Assembly: GCA_963839615.1 (NCBI GenBank)
Contig: CAWIVY010000009.1
Span: 248,001 to 312,000 of the forward strand
Direction: 5' to 3'
Length of the DNA: 64,000 bases
Source: DASQMT01 sp963839615
GTDB taxonomy: Bacteria > Actinomycetota > Thermoleophilia > Solirubrobacterales > Solirubrobacteraceae
The notes below the pieces were generated by a model, which searched no databases, was not told the origin of the DNA, and was given only the letters and a program-made list of their open reading frames with translations. The position numbers and the translations under genes were made by a program. The number at the start of each line of letters is the position of its first letter. The first letter of the stretch is position 1. This document shows positions 54,498 through 62,463 of this stretch, piece after piece.

Positions 54498-55730
54498 TCA
54501 GCAGCTCGCGTCGCCCCAAGCGGTGCAGGCGATCGTGATGTCGGTGTACGTGGCCAGCCGCGCGAGGTCGCCGTCGTCGCGCAGGATCGGCTTCGCGAAG
54601 CCCCAGTAGCGCTCGAGCGGCGCGTCGTCGGCCGGGTCGCCGACGATCTGGAGCCGCAGCGAGCCGCCCGCGGGCAGCACGACGCCGTCCAGCGCGTAGC
54701 TGGAGGGCGGGCTCTTGAGCACGTAGCCATCGAGGTCGACGGGAGCGGCGCTGAGGTTCGTGAGCGTGATCGACTCGTCGCGGCCCTCGGGATCGGCGGA
54801 CACGGCGACGGCGCCCTGCGCCGGGTCCGAGCAGCTGCCGCTGCACGGGTAGACCATCGTGGCGCGGATGTTTCCCAGCGTGTCGAACAGGTAGGCGCCG
54901 TCGCCCATCCCGTCGGCGTCCGAGACGTTCTCGAACACCGGGCGGCGCAGTCCCCAGCCGAACACCGTCTGGCCGTCTCCGCCCGCGCCGACGCCGAGCG
55001 TGACGGTGCCTCCGGGCGGGATCGTGGCGTGCTCCGGGAACCGGTAGCCGCGCAGGCCCGAGTCGCGCAGGTGCCAGCCGCCGAGCGCGACGGCCCCGAC
55101 CGGGTCGAGGTTGCGGATCTTGACCCACTCGCCGTCGACGTTGGCGTTGTCGTCGCCGTCGGCGTCCCAGTTGACCCGCAGCGCCAGCGGCGATGCCGGA
55201 CTGGGTCCGACCCCGCAACCGTCGGGGTCGAACAGGCCGCGCCCCGCCGCGATCGCGGCCTGCGATAGCGCGCTGTAGCTGCGGTTCGGGGCCGGCTCCG
55301 CGCGCGTCGGCCACCACAGCGCGAGTCCCGCTCGAAGCTGCGCTGCGCCGACGTCGCGCCAGCCGCCCGGCCGCCTCACGGCGACGCTGCGCAGCAGCCG
55401 CCCGCGCGAGCGGCTCGCGCGATGCTCGGCCGCCAGCCGCACGCGCCCGCGTGCCCTGTGCACCAGCCGCTCGAGGCGCTGCGCGGCCGCGACCGCGTGA
55501 CAGGCGCCGACGCGCCGGCGCGAGCGGTAGCGCGACAGCTCCATCGCCTGGATGCCCGCGACGCGCACCCGGACCGGCCGCGCGGTGCCGTCGCCGGCCA
55601 CGTCGACCTCGAGCGTGTCCCCGTCATCGACGAACGTGACGGAGCCCTTCCAGACCGCTGCGTGCGCGCCGGCCGGCAGCGTCGCGAGCAGCAGCGCGAT
55701 CAGCAGGGCGCGTGGAAGCGAGCGGCGCAC
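54498..55730 (-). CDS. Secreted thermonuclease-like protein with lamin-tail domains
   Basis: A 410-residue protein from GTG 55730, two bases after the upstream stop. Signal peptide LPRALLIALLLATLPAGAHA. The SNase/TNase domain (about 28-155) has DDGDTLEVD (metal Asp), RVRVAGIQAMELS (Arg and Glu of the active site), SRGRLLRSVAV (second Arg) and VGAAQLRAGLALWWPTRAEP. Two lamin-tail/LTD-like beta-sandwich modules follow (NVDGEWVKIRNLDPVGAVAL, ESITLTNLSAAPVDLDGYVL). Paired Cys (MVYPCSGSCSD and IACTAWGDASC) suggest disulfides. A nuclease inside a polymer-synthesis operon is odd: it may cut extracellular DNA or another phosphodiester polymer. Confidence 0.82.
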   Translation of the reverse strand: MRRSLPRALLIALLLATLPAGAHAAVWKGSVTFVDDGDTLEVDVAGDGTARPVRVRVAGIQAMELSRYRSRRRVGACHAVAAAQRLERLVHRARGRVRLAAEHRASRSRGRLLRSVAVRRPGGWRDVGAAQLRAGLALWWPTRAEPAPNRSYSALSQAAIAAGRGLFDPDGCGVGPSPASPLALRVNWDADGDDNANVDGEWVKIRNLDPVGAVALGGWHLRDSGLRGYRFPEHATIPPGGTVTLGVGAGGDGQTVFGWGLRRPVFENVSDADGMGDGAYLFDTLGNIRATMVYPCSGSCSDPAQGAVAVSADPEGRDESITLTNLSAAPVDLDGYVLKSPPSSYALDGVVLPAGGSLRLQIVGDPADDAPLERYWGFAKPILRDDGDLARLATYTDITIACTAWGDASC

Positions 55731-55732
55731 GA

Positions 55733-57259
55733 TCAGCGCCGGACGCGGCGAACCGCTCGCTGGGCCCGGCGGATCGCGCGCACGAGCGGGCGCGGCGTGC
55801 GGCGCCGGAGGTTGCGCTTCCAACCGGCGCGGCGCTCGGTCACGCGCCCGTCGGGGCCGACCGTCAGCATCAGCTGCTCGGGCACGCGCGCGGACCGGAC
55901 ACGCCCCGCGGCCCGGAAGCCGGCGACGATCACCATCGCGTGCACCTCCCACCAGCCCTGCGGGAGCGGACCGCCGCCCGCGGCCGTTGCGGCATCGACG
56001 CGACCGGAGGCGGCGACGACGGCGCGCGCCCGGCCGCCGGGCTCGTCCTCGAGCCGCACCTGCACGGCGGCCGGCACGCGGTACTCCTCCTGGGTCGAGC
56101 GCTGCTTGAGCAGCAGCTGCACCGTGCTGCCGGCGTGCAGCGCCTCCGTCGCGTCGGCCCGGTCGGCGCCCCAGACGAGGCGGTCGCCGTCGCGCTCGAA
56201 GTGCAGCCCCTCCAGCTCCGCCTCCACGCCGAGCTCGAGGGCGCCCGCGACCGGCCGCACCGCCACCGCGCGAGCCCGCGCGCGCAGGCGCTTCTCGAAT
56301 CCGGCAAGCTCGGCGAGCTCCGCGTAGTCGCCGGCGCGCAGTAGGCGCGAACGCTGCCGCAGATTGAACGGCAGGATCTCGTCGACGCCCGCCGGGAAGC
56401 GCTCGGCCGCGAGCTCGTGCATCGCGACGTAGAGCGCCATGCGGCGGTCGAGGTCGGGATTGGAGTGGACCCGCTCGACGCGGTTGAGCATCTTGCCGCG
56501 GTACCAGCGCGCGTACAGGCGGTCGCGGAGCGGGCCGGGCTCGGTGTGCTCGTCGACGACGTCGAGCACCTCGCGCATGTTCGCGAAGTAGGACACCGGG
56601 TCGAGGTCGCCCCACGAGGCATTGGAGTCGACGTCGCGCAGCACCCAGTGGTAACAGGCGTAGTCGGCCAGCACGGAGATCCGCGGCGCGCCGAAGTACG
56701 CGCGCATCACGAACACGTGATCCTCGAGCCGGCGCCTGCCCTCGGGGAAGCGCAGCGCGTGCGCGTCGAGGAAGCTGCGGCGCCAGAGCTTGTGCGGCGT
56801 GAGCAGCCACAGCAGCGGCTCCCACTCCAGGTCGACGCCCGTGCGGTTGCGCCGGAACAGGTTGCGCGGCACGGCCTTGCCGTGGCCGACGACCTTCCCG
56901 ATCACGATGTCCGCGTCGTCGCGGCTCGCCATCGCGTGCATGCGCTCGAGCGCCTCGCGCCCGATCCAGTCGTCGTTGTCGACGAAGTACACGTACTCGC
57001 CGCGCGAGAGCTCGACGCCGACGTTGCGCGGGCGACCGGGCCAGCCCGAGTTCGCGATGTGCTCGACGCGCACGTGCGCGTGCTCGGCCGCGAGCTCGTC
57101 GAGCCGCGCCGGCGTCGCGTCGGTCGACCCGTCATCGACGAAGACCACCTCGTACTCGCTCGGGGCGAGCGACTGGTCGAGCAGCGTGCGGATGCAGTCG
57201 TCGATGTCGCGGCCCGGGTTGTAGACCGGGACGACGACGGAGACCTTCGGCTGCGTCAC
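55733..57259 (-). CDS. GT2 glycosyltransferase with long C-terminal domain
   Basis: 508 residues. Classical GT2 core (1-200): KVSVVVPVYNPGRDIDDCIR, EYEVVFVDDGSTDATPARLD, GWPGRPRNVGVELSRGEYVY, FVDNDDWIGREALERMHAMA with D-N-D-D metal motif, HKLWRRSFLDAHALRFPEGR and RLEDHVFVMRAYF with the catalytic E-D-H. The final about 300 residues include a helical part (RDRLYARWYRGKMLNRVERV) and a beta domain like those in teichoic-acid TarF/TarP-type and glycan polymerases (LEGLHFERDGDRLVWGADRA). It probably adds sugars or polyol phosphates to a growing chain. It starts five bases before the upstream sulfotransferase stop region; same operon. Confidence 0.88.
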   Translation of the reverse strand: MTQPKVSVVVPVYNPGRDIDDCIRTLLDQSLAPSEYEVVFVDDGSTDATPARLDELAAEHAHVRVEHIANSGWPGRPRNVGVELSRGEYVYFVDNDDWIGREALERMHAMASRDDADIVIGKVVGHGKAVPRNLFRRNRTGVDLEWEPLLWLLTPHKLWRRSFLDAHALRFPEGRRRLEDHVFVMRAYFGAPRISVLADYACYHWVLRDVDSNASWGDLDPVSYFANMREVLDVVDEHTEPGPLRDRLYARWYRGKMLNRVERVHSNPDLDRRMALYVAMHELAAERFPAGVDEILPFNLRQRSRLLRAGDYAELAELAGFEKRLRARARAVAVRPVAGALELGVEAELEGLHFERDGDRLVWGADRADATEALHAGSTVQLLLKQRSTQEEYRVPAAVQVRLEDEPGGRARAVVAASGRVDAATAAGGGPLPQGWWEVHAMVIVAGFRAAGRVRSARVPEQLMLTVGPDGRVTERRAGWKRNLRRRTPRPLVRAIRRAQRAVRRVRR

Positions 57260-57263
57260 CGGC

Positions 57264-58124
57264 TCAGGACGCCGGCTGCGCCGCGGGCGCGGACTCGTAG
57301 CCCCACGCGACGCACAGCTCGTGCAGCGAGGGGTGGATCTCTTCGAGCGGCGGCGGAGGCTCGGCCTCCTGCACCGCGCCGGACTTGATCTTCGCCTTCC
57401 AGTCGCCGAGCCCCGGCTTCATGCGCCCGTGGTCGTAGCGGCCATACTCGAGCATCCCGGCCTCCCACTGCACGCCGAGGAACGCGCACAGCCGCTTCGT
57501 CGCGTCGCGCGGATCCGCCGTCAGTTCCTCGTAGCGGACGGTCAGCCCCGGGTGGTCGGCGCGCGCCTGCTCGATCGCGTTGCCGTAGCGCAGCACCATG
57601 TTGGCGTTGCGCTCGGGGGTGTCCTGGGGGCGCGTCTGCTGGCGCGAGCGCGCGATCGCACCGGGGTGGCGCAGCAGGTAGATGAAGCGCGCGTCGGGCC
57701 AGCAGCGCGCGATCCGGTCGGCGATGAAGACGTCGTTCGGCGTCTTGTTGACGAGGATCTCCTTGCGGGCGGAGACGAGCTCGCGCTGGAGCAGCCGGTC
57801 CCAGAGCAGGAACCGCATCTGCTCGTCGTCGAGCCCGATCTCGCCCAGCGCCTTCGCGGCGTAGTCGGTCTTCACCTTGACGGTGAGGTCGCGCAGGTGC
57901 AGCTCCTGCGGGGAGTGGATGCGCGAGTGGCTGTCGAGCAGCACGCGCAGCAGCGTCGAGCCCGACCGGACGCTGCACATCACGAACGCCGGCGCGACCA
58001 GCAGGCGGTCGCCGGACTGCCCGGCGCGTCGGCGCCGGCGCGCGCGCGGCTCGGCGCCCTGCTTGCGCAGCTCGTAACCCGTGGCGCGGGTGAGCCCGCG
58101 GTTCATTGCACCCTTCCACGACAC
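57264..58124 (-). CDS. PAPS-dependent sulfotransferase
   Basis: 286 residues from GTG 58124 (ATG 58106 is an alternative that also fits). The 5'-phosphosulfate loop is FVMCSVRSGSTLLRVLLDSH with R-S-G-S-T, and the 3'-phosphate motif is FIYLLRHPGAIARSRQQTRP. C-terminal helices follow (AMVLRYG-like: ANMVLRYGNAIEQARADHPG, TVRYEELTADPRDATKRLCA, FLGVQWEAGMLEYGRYDHGR). This is a cytoplasmic sulfotransferase of the carbohydrate type. Its place between glycosyltransferase and exporter genes suggests sulfation of the polymer or glycolipid made by the cluster. No PAPS synthesis genes are in view. Sulfated glycans are uncommon in Gram-positive walls. Confidence 0.87.
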   Translation of the reverse strand: MSWKGAMNRGLTRATGYELRKQGAEPRARRRRRAGQSGDRLLVAPAFVMCSVRSGSTLLRVLLDSHSRIHSPQELHLRDLTVKVKTDYAAKALGEIGLDDEQMRFLLWDRLLQRELVSARKEILVNKTPNDVFIADRIARCWPDARFIYLLRHPGAIARSRQQTRPQDTPERNANMVLRYGNAIEQARADHPGLTVRYEELTADPRDATKRLCAFLGVQWEAGMLEYGRYDHGRMKPGLGDWKAKIKSGAVQEAEPPPPLEEIHPSLHELCVAWGYESAPAAQPAS

Positions 58125-58145
58125 GGCGGTGAGTCTACGACGGGT

Positions 58146-58934
58146 TCAGCGGCCCAGACGGCGGAGGCCGAACAGCGCGAGGCCGCCGAGCACGGCGAAC
58201 ATCCCGGCGAGCGCGAGCAGCCCGGGCCACGTGTTGGCGAGGCTCGGCTCGATCCCGCTGACCGTCGCCTGGCGCGCGAGCTGGAGTACCTGCGTGACCG
58301 GGTTGAGGCCGGCCGCGTCGGCGAGCCAGCCGCGCAGCAGCACCTCCGGCGTGTAGGCGGTCGAGAGGAACACGGCCAGGAACACGCCCTGCTGCATCAG
58401 CGGTCCCGCCTGCTGGGTGCGGAACGTCAGCGCCATGTAGATGCCCCACAGCGCCGCGACCGTGCAGAACCCCGCGCTTGCGACGTAGAGCGCGATCAGC
58501 CCCGGCACGCCGCCGGTCAGCTCGGCGCCGAGCGCGAGCCCGCAGACCAGCACGACGGTCGCGGGCACGAGCGAGCGCGAGACGCCACCGAGGATCGGCC
58601 CGACGAGCAACATCGGCCGCGGCACCGGCGCCACCAAGAGACGGTCGAACCAGCCCTGCTCGATGTCGCGCGCCAGGTTGGAGCCGGTGGCCGCGCCCGC
58701 GAAGCCGGCGCCCTGCAGGCACGAGAGCGGCACGATCCACGACAGGTACGAGTCGGTCGGGAAGCCGTCGAGCCCGGTGAGGCGGCCGAACTGCCCGGTC
58801 ATGCCGAGCAGGAAGACCACGGGCGCGATCGTCGCGGGCAGCAGCGCCCCGCGCACGCGCAGCACCTCGTTGAGCGAGCGCCGCCAGAGGGCGATCGCGA
58901 TCGGCGCCAGGCTCGGGGCGGCGGGCGTGCTCAT
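58146..58934 (-). CDS. ABC-2 exporter permease (second subunit)
   Basis: A 262-residue permease from ATG 58934, which overlaps the preceding stop (ATGA). Features: WRRSLNEVLRVRGALLPATI, APVVFLLGMTGQFGRLTG, SCLQGAGFAGAATGSNLARD, the conserved cytoplasmic GWFDRLLVAPVPRPMLLVGP, LGAELTGGVPGLIALYVASA and NPVTQVLQLARQATVSG. Six helices. It is the DrrB-type subunit paired with the next permease and ATPase. It is 22 bases before the sulfotransferase gene. Confidence 0.88.
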   Translation of the reverse strand: MSTPAAPSLAPIAIALWRRSLNEVLRVRGALLPATIAPVVFLLGMTGQFGRLTGLDGFPTDSYLSWIVPLSCLQGAGFAGAATGSNLARDIEQGWFDRLLVAPVPRPMLLVGPILGGVSRSLVPATVVLVCGLALGAELTGGVPGLIALYVASAGFCTVAALWGIYMALTFRTQQAGPLMQQGVFLAVFLSTAYTPEVLLRGWLADAAGLNPVTQVLQLARQATVSGIEPSLANTWPGLLALAGMFAVLGGLALFGLRRLGR

Positions 58935-59713
58935 GTCGCTCGCAGGCGCCGGCCGAGCGCGAAGGTCGCCAGGGCGGTGGTCGCGAGCGCGAGCAGCACT
59001 GCGGCGGCGAGGCCGGCCCACGGATCGCCGAGTGCGCCGTCGGCCGCGAGCAGCCCGCGCACGGCCTCGACCACATACGTCAGCGGGTTGAACCGCGCCG
59101 CGTCGCGCAGCACGGGCGTGAGCAGCTCGCGCGGGAAGAACGCCGGCGCCGTGAAGAGCAGCACGAATACGAACGGGAAGATGCTCTGCAGCAGCGACAG
59201 CGAGCCCGTCCGCAGCGCGATCGCCGCCGCGATGCCGCCGATCCCGATCGCCGTGATCGCGGCCAGCACGATCGTCGCCAGGGCGGCATCGACGCCGCCG
59301 GGGTAGCGCGCGCCGAACAGGTACGCGACGACGAGGAAGAACGTCGTCTGCAGCACCGACAGCCCGAGCGTCCCCGCCTGGCGCCCGATCACGAGGCTGG
59401 TCCGGCGCACGGGCGCCGCCAGCAGCCGGTCGAAGAACCCGAACTCGATGTCGGACGCGAGCGCGGTGCCGCTCGTCAGCCCGGCGAGCAGCGCGCCCTG
59501 GATGATCGTGCCGGGGACGATGAACGCGAGGTAGGAGGAGACGTCAGGGAACCCGCGCAGGTCCTGGGCGGCGCTCGTCCCGCTCGCGATCACGGCGAGC
59601 AGCATCAGCGGCAGCACGAACGTCGGCATCAGCAGCTGCGCACGGCGGAACTGCACGCTCAGCGCGCGCCTGCCGAGCGCGAGCACGACACGGCCCTCGC
59701 GCGCGGCGCTCAC
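58931..59713 (-). CDS. ABC-2 exporter permease (first subunit)
   Basis: A 260-residue permease from GTG 59713 (GTGA overlap with the ATPase stop). DrrB-like: FRRAQLLMPTFVLPLMLLAV, YLAFIVPGTIIQGALLAGLT, SGTALASDIEFGFFDRLLAA, PVRRTSLVIGRQAGTLGLSV, RTGSLSLLQSIFPFVFVLLF and NPLTYVVEAVRGLLA. Paralogous to the following permease, so a heterodimer is likely. Such exporters move lipids or drugs; here it may export a lipid-linked precursor in parallel to TagGH. Confidence 0.88.
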   Translation of the reverse strand: MSAAREGRVVLALGRRALSVQFRRAQLLMPTFVLPLMLLAVIASGTSAAQDLRGFPDVSSYLAFIVPGTIIQGALLAGLTSGTALASDIEFGFFDRLLAAPVRRTSLVIGRQAGTLGLSVLQTTFFLVVAYLFGARYPGGVDAALATIVLAAITAIGIGGIAAAIALRTGSLSLLQSIFPFVFVLLFTAPAFFPRELLTPVLRDAARFNPLTYVVEAVRGLLAADGALGDPWAGLAAAVLLALATTALATFALGRRLRAT

Positions 59714-60699
59714 GCGGTGGCCTCGACCGCGCCCGCGCCCTCGAGCTGCGAGCCGGTCACGGCAGCGAAGACGTCGTCGAGCGTCGGTGTCTCGACCTCG
59801 ACGGACTCGATCACGACGCCGTGCTCGTCGAGCGCACGGATCGCCGGTCCGATCGCGCCCTTGCCGGCTGCCGTGCGCAGGACCACGCGCGTCGGCGCGG
59901 CGGGGTCGGCGGGCTCGACGCTGCCGAGTCCGGCGAGCGCCTCGCGGGCGCGCCCTGCGCTCTCGGCCTCAGCGAGCTCGACGTGCAGCGTCGGCTCGCC
60001 GACGCGCGCCTTCAGCGCATCCGGTGTGCCCTCCGCGACCAGCCGGCCGGTGGCGATGATGCCGACGCGATCGGCGAGCTGCTCGGCCTCCTCGAGGTAC
60101 TGCGTCGTGAGGAAGACGGTCGTGCCCTCGTCGTTGAGCGCGCGCACCTCGCGCCACAGCGCGCCGCGGCTCGTCGGGTCCAGGCCCGTGGTCGGCTCGT
60201 CGAGGAACAGCACGTTCGGCCGGTGCACGAGCGCGAGCGCGAGATCCAGCCGCCGCCGCATCCCGCCCGAGTAGCCGCCGACGCGCCGGTCGGCGGCCTG
60301 CGTGAGTCCCACGCGCTCGAGCAGGGCGACCGCGCGCTCGCGGGCGGCCGGCCCGCGCAGCCCGTGCAGCGCGCCCTGCATCCGCAGCAGCTCGCGCCCT
60401 GTCATCAGCGGGTCGATCGCCGCCTCCTGGAGCGCGACGCCGATCGAGCGCCGCACCGCGTCGGCGTCCGCGACGACGTCGTGCCCCGCGACGCGAGCCG
60501 TGCCGGAGGTCGGCCGCAGCAGCGTCGTGAGAATGCGCACCACGGTCGTCTTGCCCGCGCCGTTCGGCCCGAGGAATGCATAGATCTCGCCGGGCCGCAC
60601 CTCGAGGTCGAGCTCATCGACGGCGCGAATGCCGCCCTTGAACTCGCGCACGAGCTCGCGGACCTCGACCGCGGGAGCGCTGGACTCGGAGATGCTCAT
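59710..60699 (-). CDS. DrrA-type ABC exporter ATPase
   Basis: 329 residues from ATG 60699. Walker A FLGPNGAGKTTVVRILTTLL, Q-loop SIGVALQEAAIDPLMTGREL, signature VGGYSGGMRRRLDLALALVH, Walker B NVLFLDEPTTGLDPTSRGAL and H-loop variant TTVFLTTQYLEEAEQLADRV, where the usual His is Gln as in DrrA. The C-terminal about 100 residues (PTLDDVFAAVTGSQLEG) are the DrrA dimerisation tail. First gene of the 16-kb operon; divergent from mmuM with a 20-base gap, too short for two full promoters, so they overlap. Confidence 0.92.
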   Translation of the reverse strand: MSISESSAPAVEVRELVREFKGGIRAVDELDLEVRPGEIYAFLGPNGAGKTTVVRILTTLLRPTSGTARVAGHDVVADADAVRRSIGVALQEAAIDPLMTGRELLRMQGALHGLRGPAARERAVALLERVGLTQAADRRVGGYSGGMRRRLDLALALVHRPNVLFLDEPTTGLDPTSRGALWREVRALNDEGTTVFLTTQYLEEAEQLADRVGIIATGRLVAEGTPDALKARVGEPTLHVELAEAESAGRAREALAGLGSVEPADPAAPTRVVLRTAAGKGAIGPAIRALDEHGVVIESVEVETPTLDDVFAAVTGSQLEGAGAVEATA

Positions 60700-60719
60700 C
60701 TCTGTGGCAGCCTAGAAGC

Positions 60720-61646
60720 GTGCCGCCACGCGTCCCTGTCGCCGGTCTCGCCGCGCTGCTCGAGCGCGGCCCCGTCGTGCTCGACGGCGGTCTCGCGACC
60801 GAGCTGGAGCGGCTCGGGCACGACCTCGGCGACGCGCTCTGGTCTGCGCGCCTGCTGCGCGACGCGCCCGGCGACATCGAGGCGGTCCACCGCGCCTACT
60901 TCGAGGCCGGCGCCGACGTCGCGATCACCGCGAGCTACCAGGCGACCTACGAGGGATTCGCCGGCGCCGGGATCGATGCGGAGGAGACCACCCGCCTGCT
61001 GCGGCTCAGCGTCGAGCTCGCCCGCCGCGCGCGCGACGCCGTGCGGCCGGAGGGCCTCGTGGCCGCGTCGGTCGGGCCCTACGCGGTCGTGCTCCCCGGC
61101 GGCGCCGAGTACACGGGCGACTACGGCGAGGTCACCGCGGAGCGGCTCGCGGCGGTGCACCGGCCGCGGATCGCGGCGCTCCTCGACGCCGGCCCCGACC
61201 TGCTCGCGCTCGAGACGATCCCGTCGATCGCCGAGGTCGCCGCGCTGGTCGAGCTGCTGACGGAGTTCCCCGGCGCCGAGGCCTGGATGACGTTCTGCTG
61301 CCGCGACGGCGAGCGCTTGAGCGACGGCACGCCGATCGAGGCTGCCGTCACGCTCGCGGCCGCCAGCGGGCGGCTCGCCGCCGTCGGCGTCAACTGCACG
61401 CCGCCGGAGCACATCGGGCCGCTGCTCGCGCGCGCGCGCGGCTGCACCGAGCTGCCGCTGCTCGCCTATCCCAACCACGGGCGGACCTGGGATGCCGAGG
61501 CGTCCGCGTGGCGCGGGCCCGGGGTCGACGGCTTCCCGCGCGCGGTCGTCGCCGGGTGGCGCGAGCACGGAGCCCGCGGCATCGGCGGCTGCTGCGGGAT
61601 CGGGCCCGGTGCGATCGCGGGCGTCGCGGAGGCGCTACGCGGCTAG
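60720..61646 (+). CDS. mmuM: Homocysteine S-methyltransferase
   Basis: 308 residues from GTG 60720. Transfers a methyl group from S-methylmethionine (or SAM) to homocysteine, giving methionine. Family motifs: GPVVLDGGLATELERLGHDL, FEAGADVAITASYQATYEGF, VAASVGPYAVVLPGGAEYTG, PDLLALETIPSIAEV, and the zinc-binding Cys residues in AVGVNCTPPEHIGPLL and GGCCGIGPGAIAGVAEAL. Complete and of usual length. A palindromic repeat follows 25 bases after its stop. Confidence 0.92.
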   Translation: MPPRVPVAGLAALLERGPVVLDGGLATELERLGHDLGDALWSARLLRDAPGDIEAVHRAYFEAGADVAITASYQATYEGFAGAGIDAEETTRLLRLSVELARRARDAVRPEGLVAASVGPYAVVLPGGAEYTGDYGEVTAERLAAVHRPRIAALLDAGPDLLALETIPSIAEVAALVELLTEFPGAEAWMTFCCRDGERLSDGTPIEAAVTLAAASGRLAAVGVNCTPPEHIGPLLARARGCTELPLLAYPNHGRTWDAEASAWRGPGVDGFPRAVVAGWREHGARGIGGCCGIGPGAIAGVAEALRG

Positions 61647-61670
61647 GCGCAGCGGATGCCGCGCGCGGGG

Positions 61671-61834
61671 AACGTCAACTGCGGCATTGAGGGCGGGCCC
61701 GAGGTGCCGCGGCGGTTCGAATCGCAGCGAGTGGCGACTCCCACGGCGATAGCGCGGCTAACTCGCCACTCGGCGCGGGATCGCGGCCGGCGACATGCGA
61801 CGTTGCCCGCACTCCCCCGGACCCGCCCCCCTAA
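61671..61834. repeat. Palindromic intergenic repeat, copy B
   Basis: The left arm starts with a 22-base word (61672-61693) identical to part of copy A; GAGGGCGGGCCCG then pairs imperfectly with CGGACCCGCCCCCCTAA (61819-61835). Inside, CGAGTGGCGA (61728-61737) and TCGCCACTCG (61763-61772) make a perfect 10-bp stem, different in sequence from the inner stem of copy A but at the same place. It lies between convergent genes; its right end runs into the lutC stop codon. Confidence 0.75.
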
Positions 61835-62463
61835 CCGACGACGAGCACGACCAGCTCGCGCGGGCCGTGGACGCCCTCGACCCGCTCGAGCTCGATGTCC
61901 GAAGTCGCGCTCGGCCCCGAGACGAACGTGAGCGGACGGCCCTCCGCGGCGGCAGGGGCGAGCGCCGCGACCGCGTCAGGGACGGAGGCGTGGATGCGCG
62001 CGGTTTCGACTACGCAGATGTGCAGGTCGGGCACCAGCGTGAGCGCGCGGCGGCCGCTCTCGGCGCCGCCGTCGAGCACGATCGTGCCGGTCTCGGCGAT
62101 CGCGAGCGCGCAGCCGGTCAGCACGCCGTCGAAGCGGTCGAGGCTCTGGGCGGAGATCGGCGGGTCGTCGACGACGAGCTCGACGCCGGGCGCCCGCCAC
62201 GAGATCCCCGGTGGCACGGCGAGGCGGCGCGCGCCCAGCTCCCGGCAGGCCTCCGCGACGGCTTCCTCGACCCCGTCCGCGTCGACCCGGCGGACCGTCG
62301 CGCGGTACTCGGCGACCCGTTCGCAGAAGCGCGCGACCACGGTCTCGTCACCCGCGGGCGGCCCGGAGCCCGCCTGGTCGTACGCGCGCGGGACGTCCGG
62401 CACGGCGACGCCCTGCCCGAGCGCGGTCCCGATGCGGGCCATGATCTCCTCGCGCGCGCTCAA
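61831..62463 (-). CDS. lutC: LutC/LUD-domain protein
   Basis: About 210 residues from TTG 62463, which overlaps the lutB stop (TTGA); ATG 62442 is the alternative. LUD domain features: SAREEIMARIGTALGQ at the N-terminus, RFCERVAEYRATVRRVDADG, VLTGCALAIAETGTIVLDGG and SGRRALTLVPDLHICVVETA, then GPSATSDIELERVEGVHGPR. Part of the L-lactate oxidation complex LutABC. The lutA gene is not found in the window: the repeat and mmuM follow. The stop codon lies inside the palindromic repeat. Confidence 0.9.
   Translation of the reverse strand: MSAREEIMARIGTALGQGVAVPDVPRAYDQAGSGPPAGDETVVARFCERVAEYRATVRRVDADGVEEAVAEACRELGARRLAVPPGISWRAPGVELVVDDPPISAQSLDRFDGVLTGCALAIAETGTIVLDGGAESGRRALTLVPDLHICVVETARIHASVPDAVAALAPAAAEGRPLTFVSGPSATSDIELERVEGVHGPRELVVLVVG

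Noticed and set aside
44952..60699. Archaeal-type ether-lipid membrane synthesis
   Set aside because: The AraM-like enzyme is present, but no GGGP synthase, DGGGP synthase or CDP-archaeol synthase is encoded; CDP-alcohol transferases plus TagGH fit a glycopolymer better.
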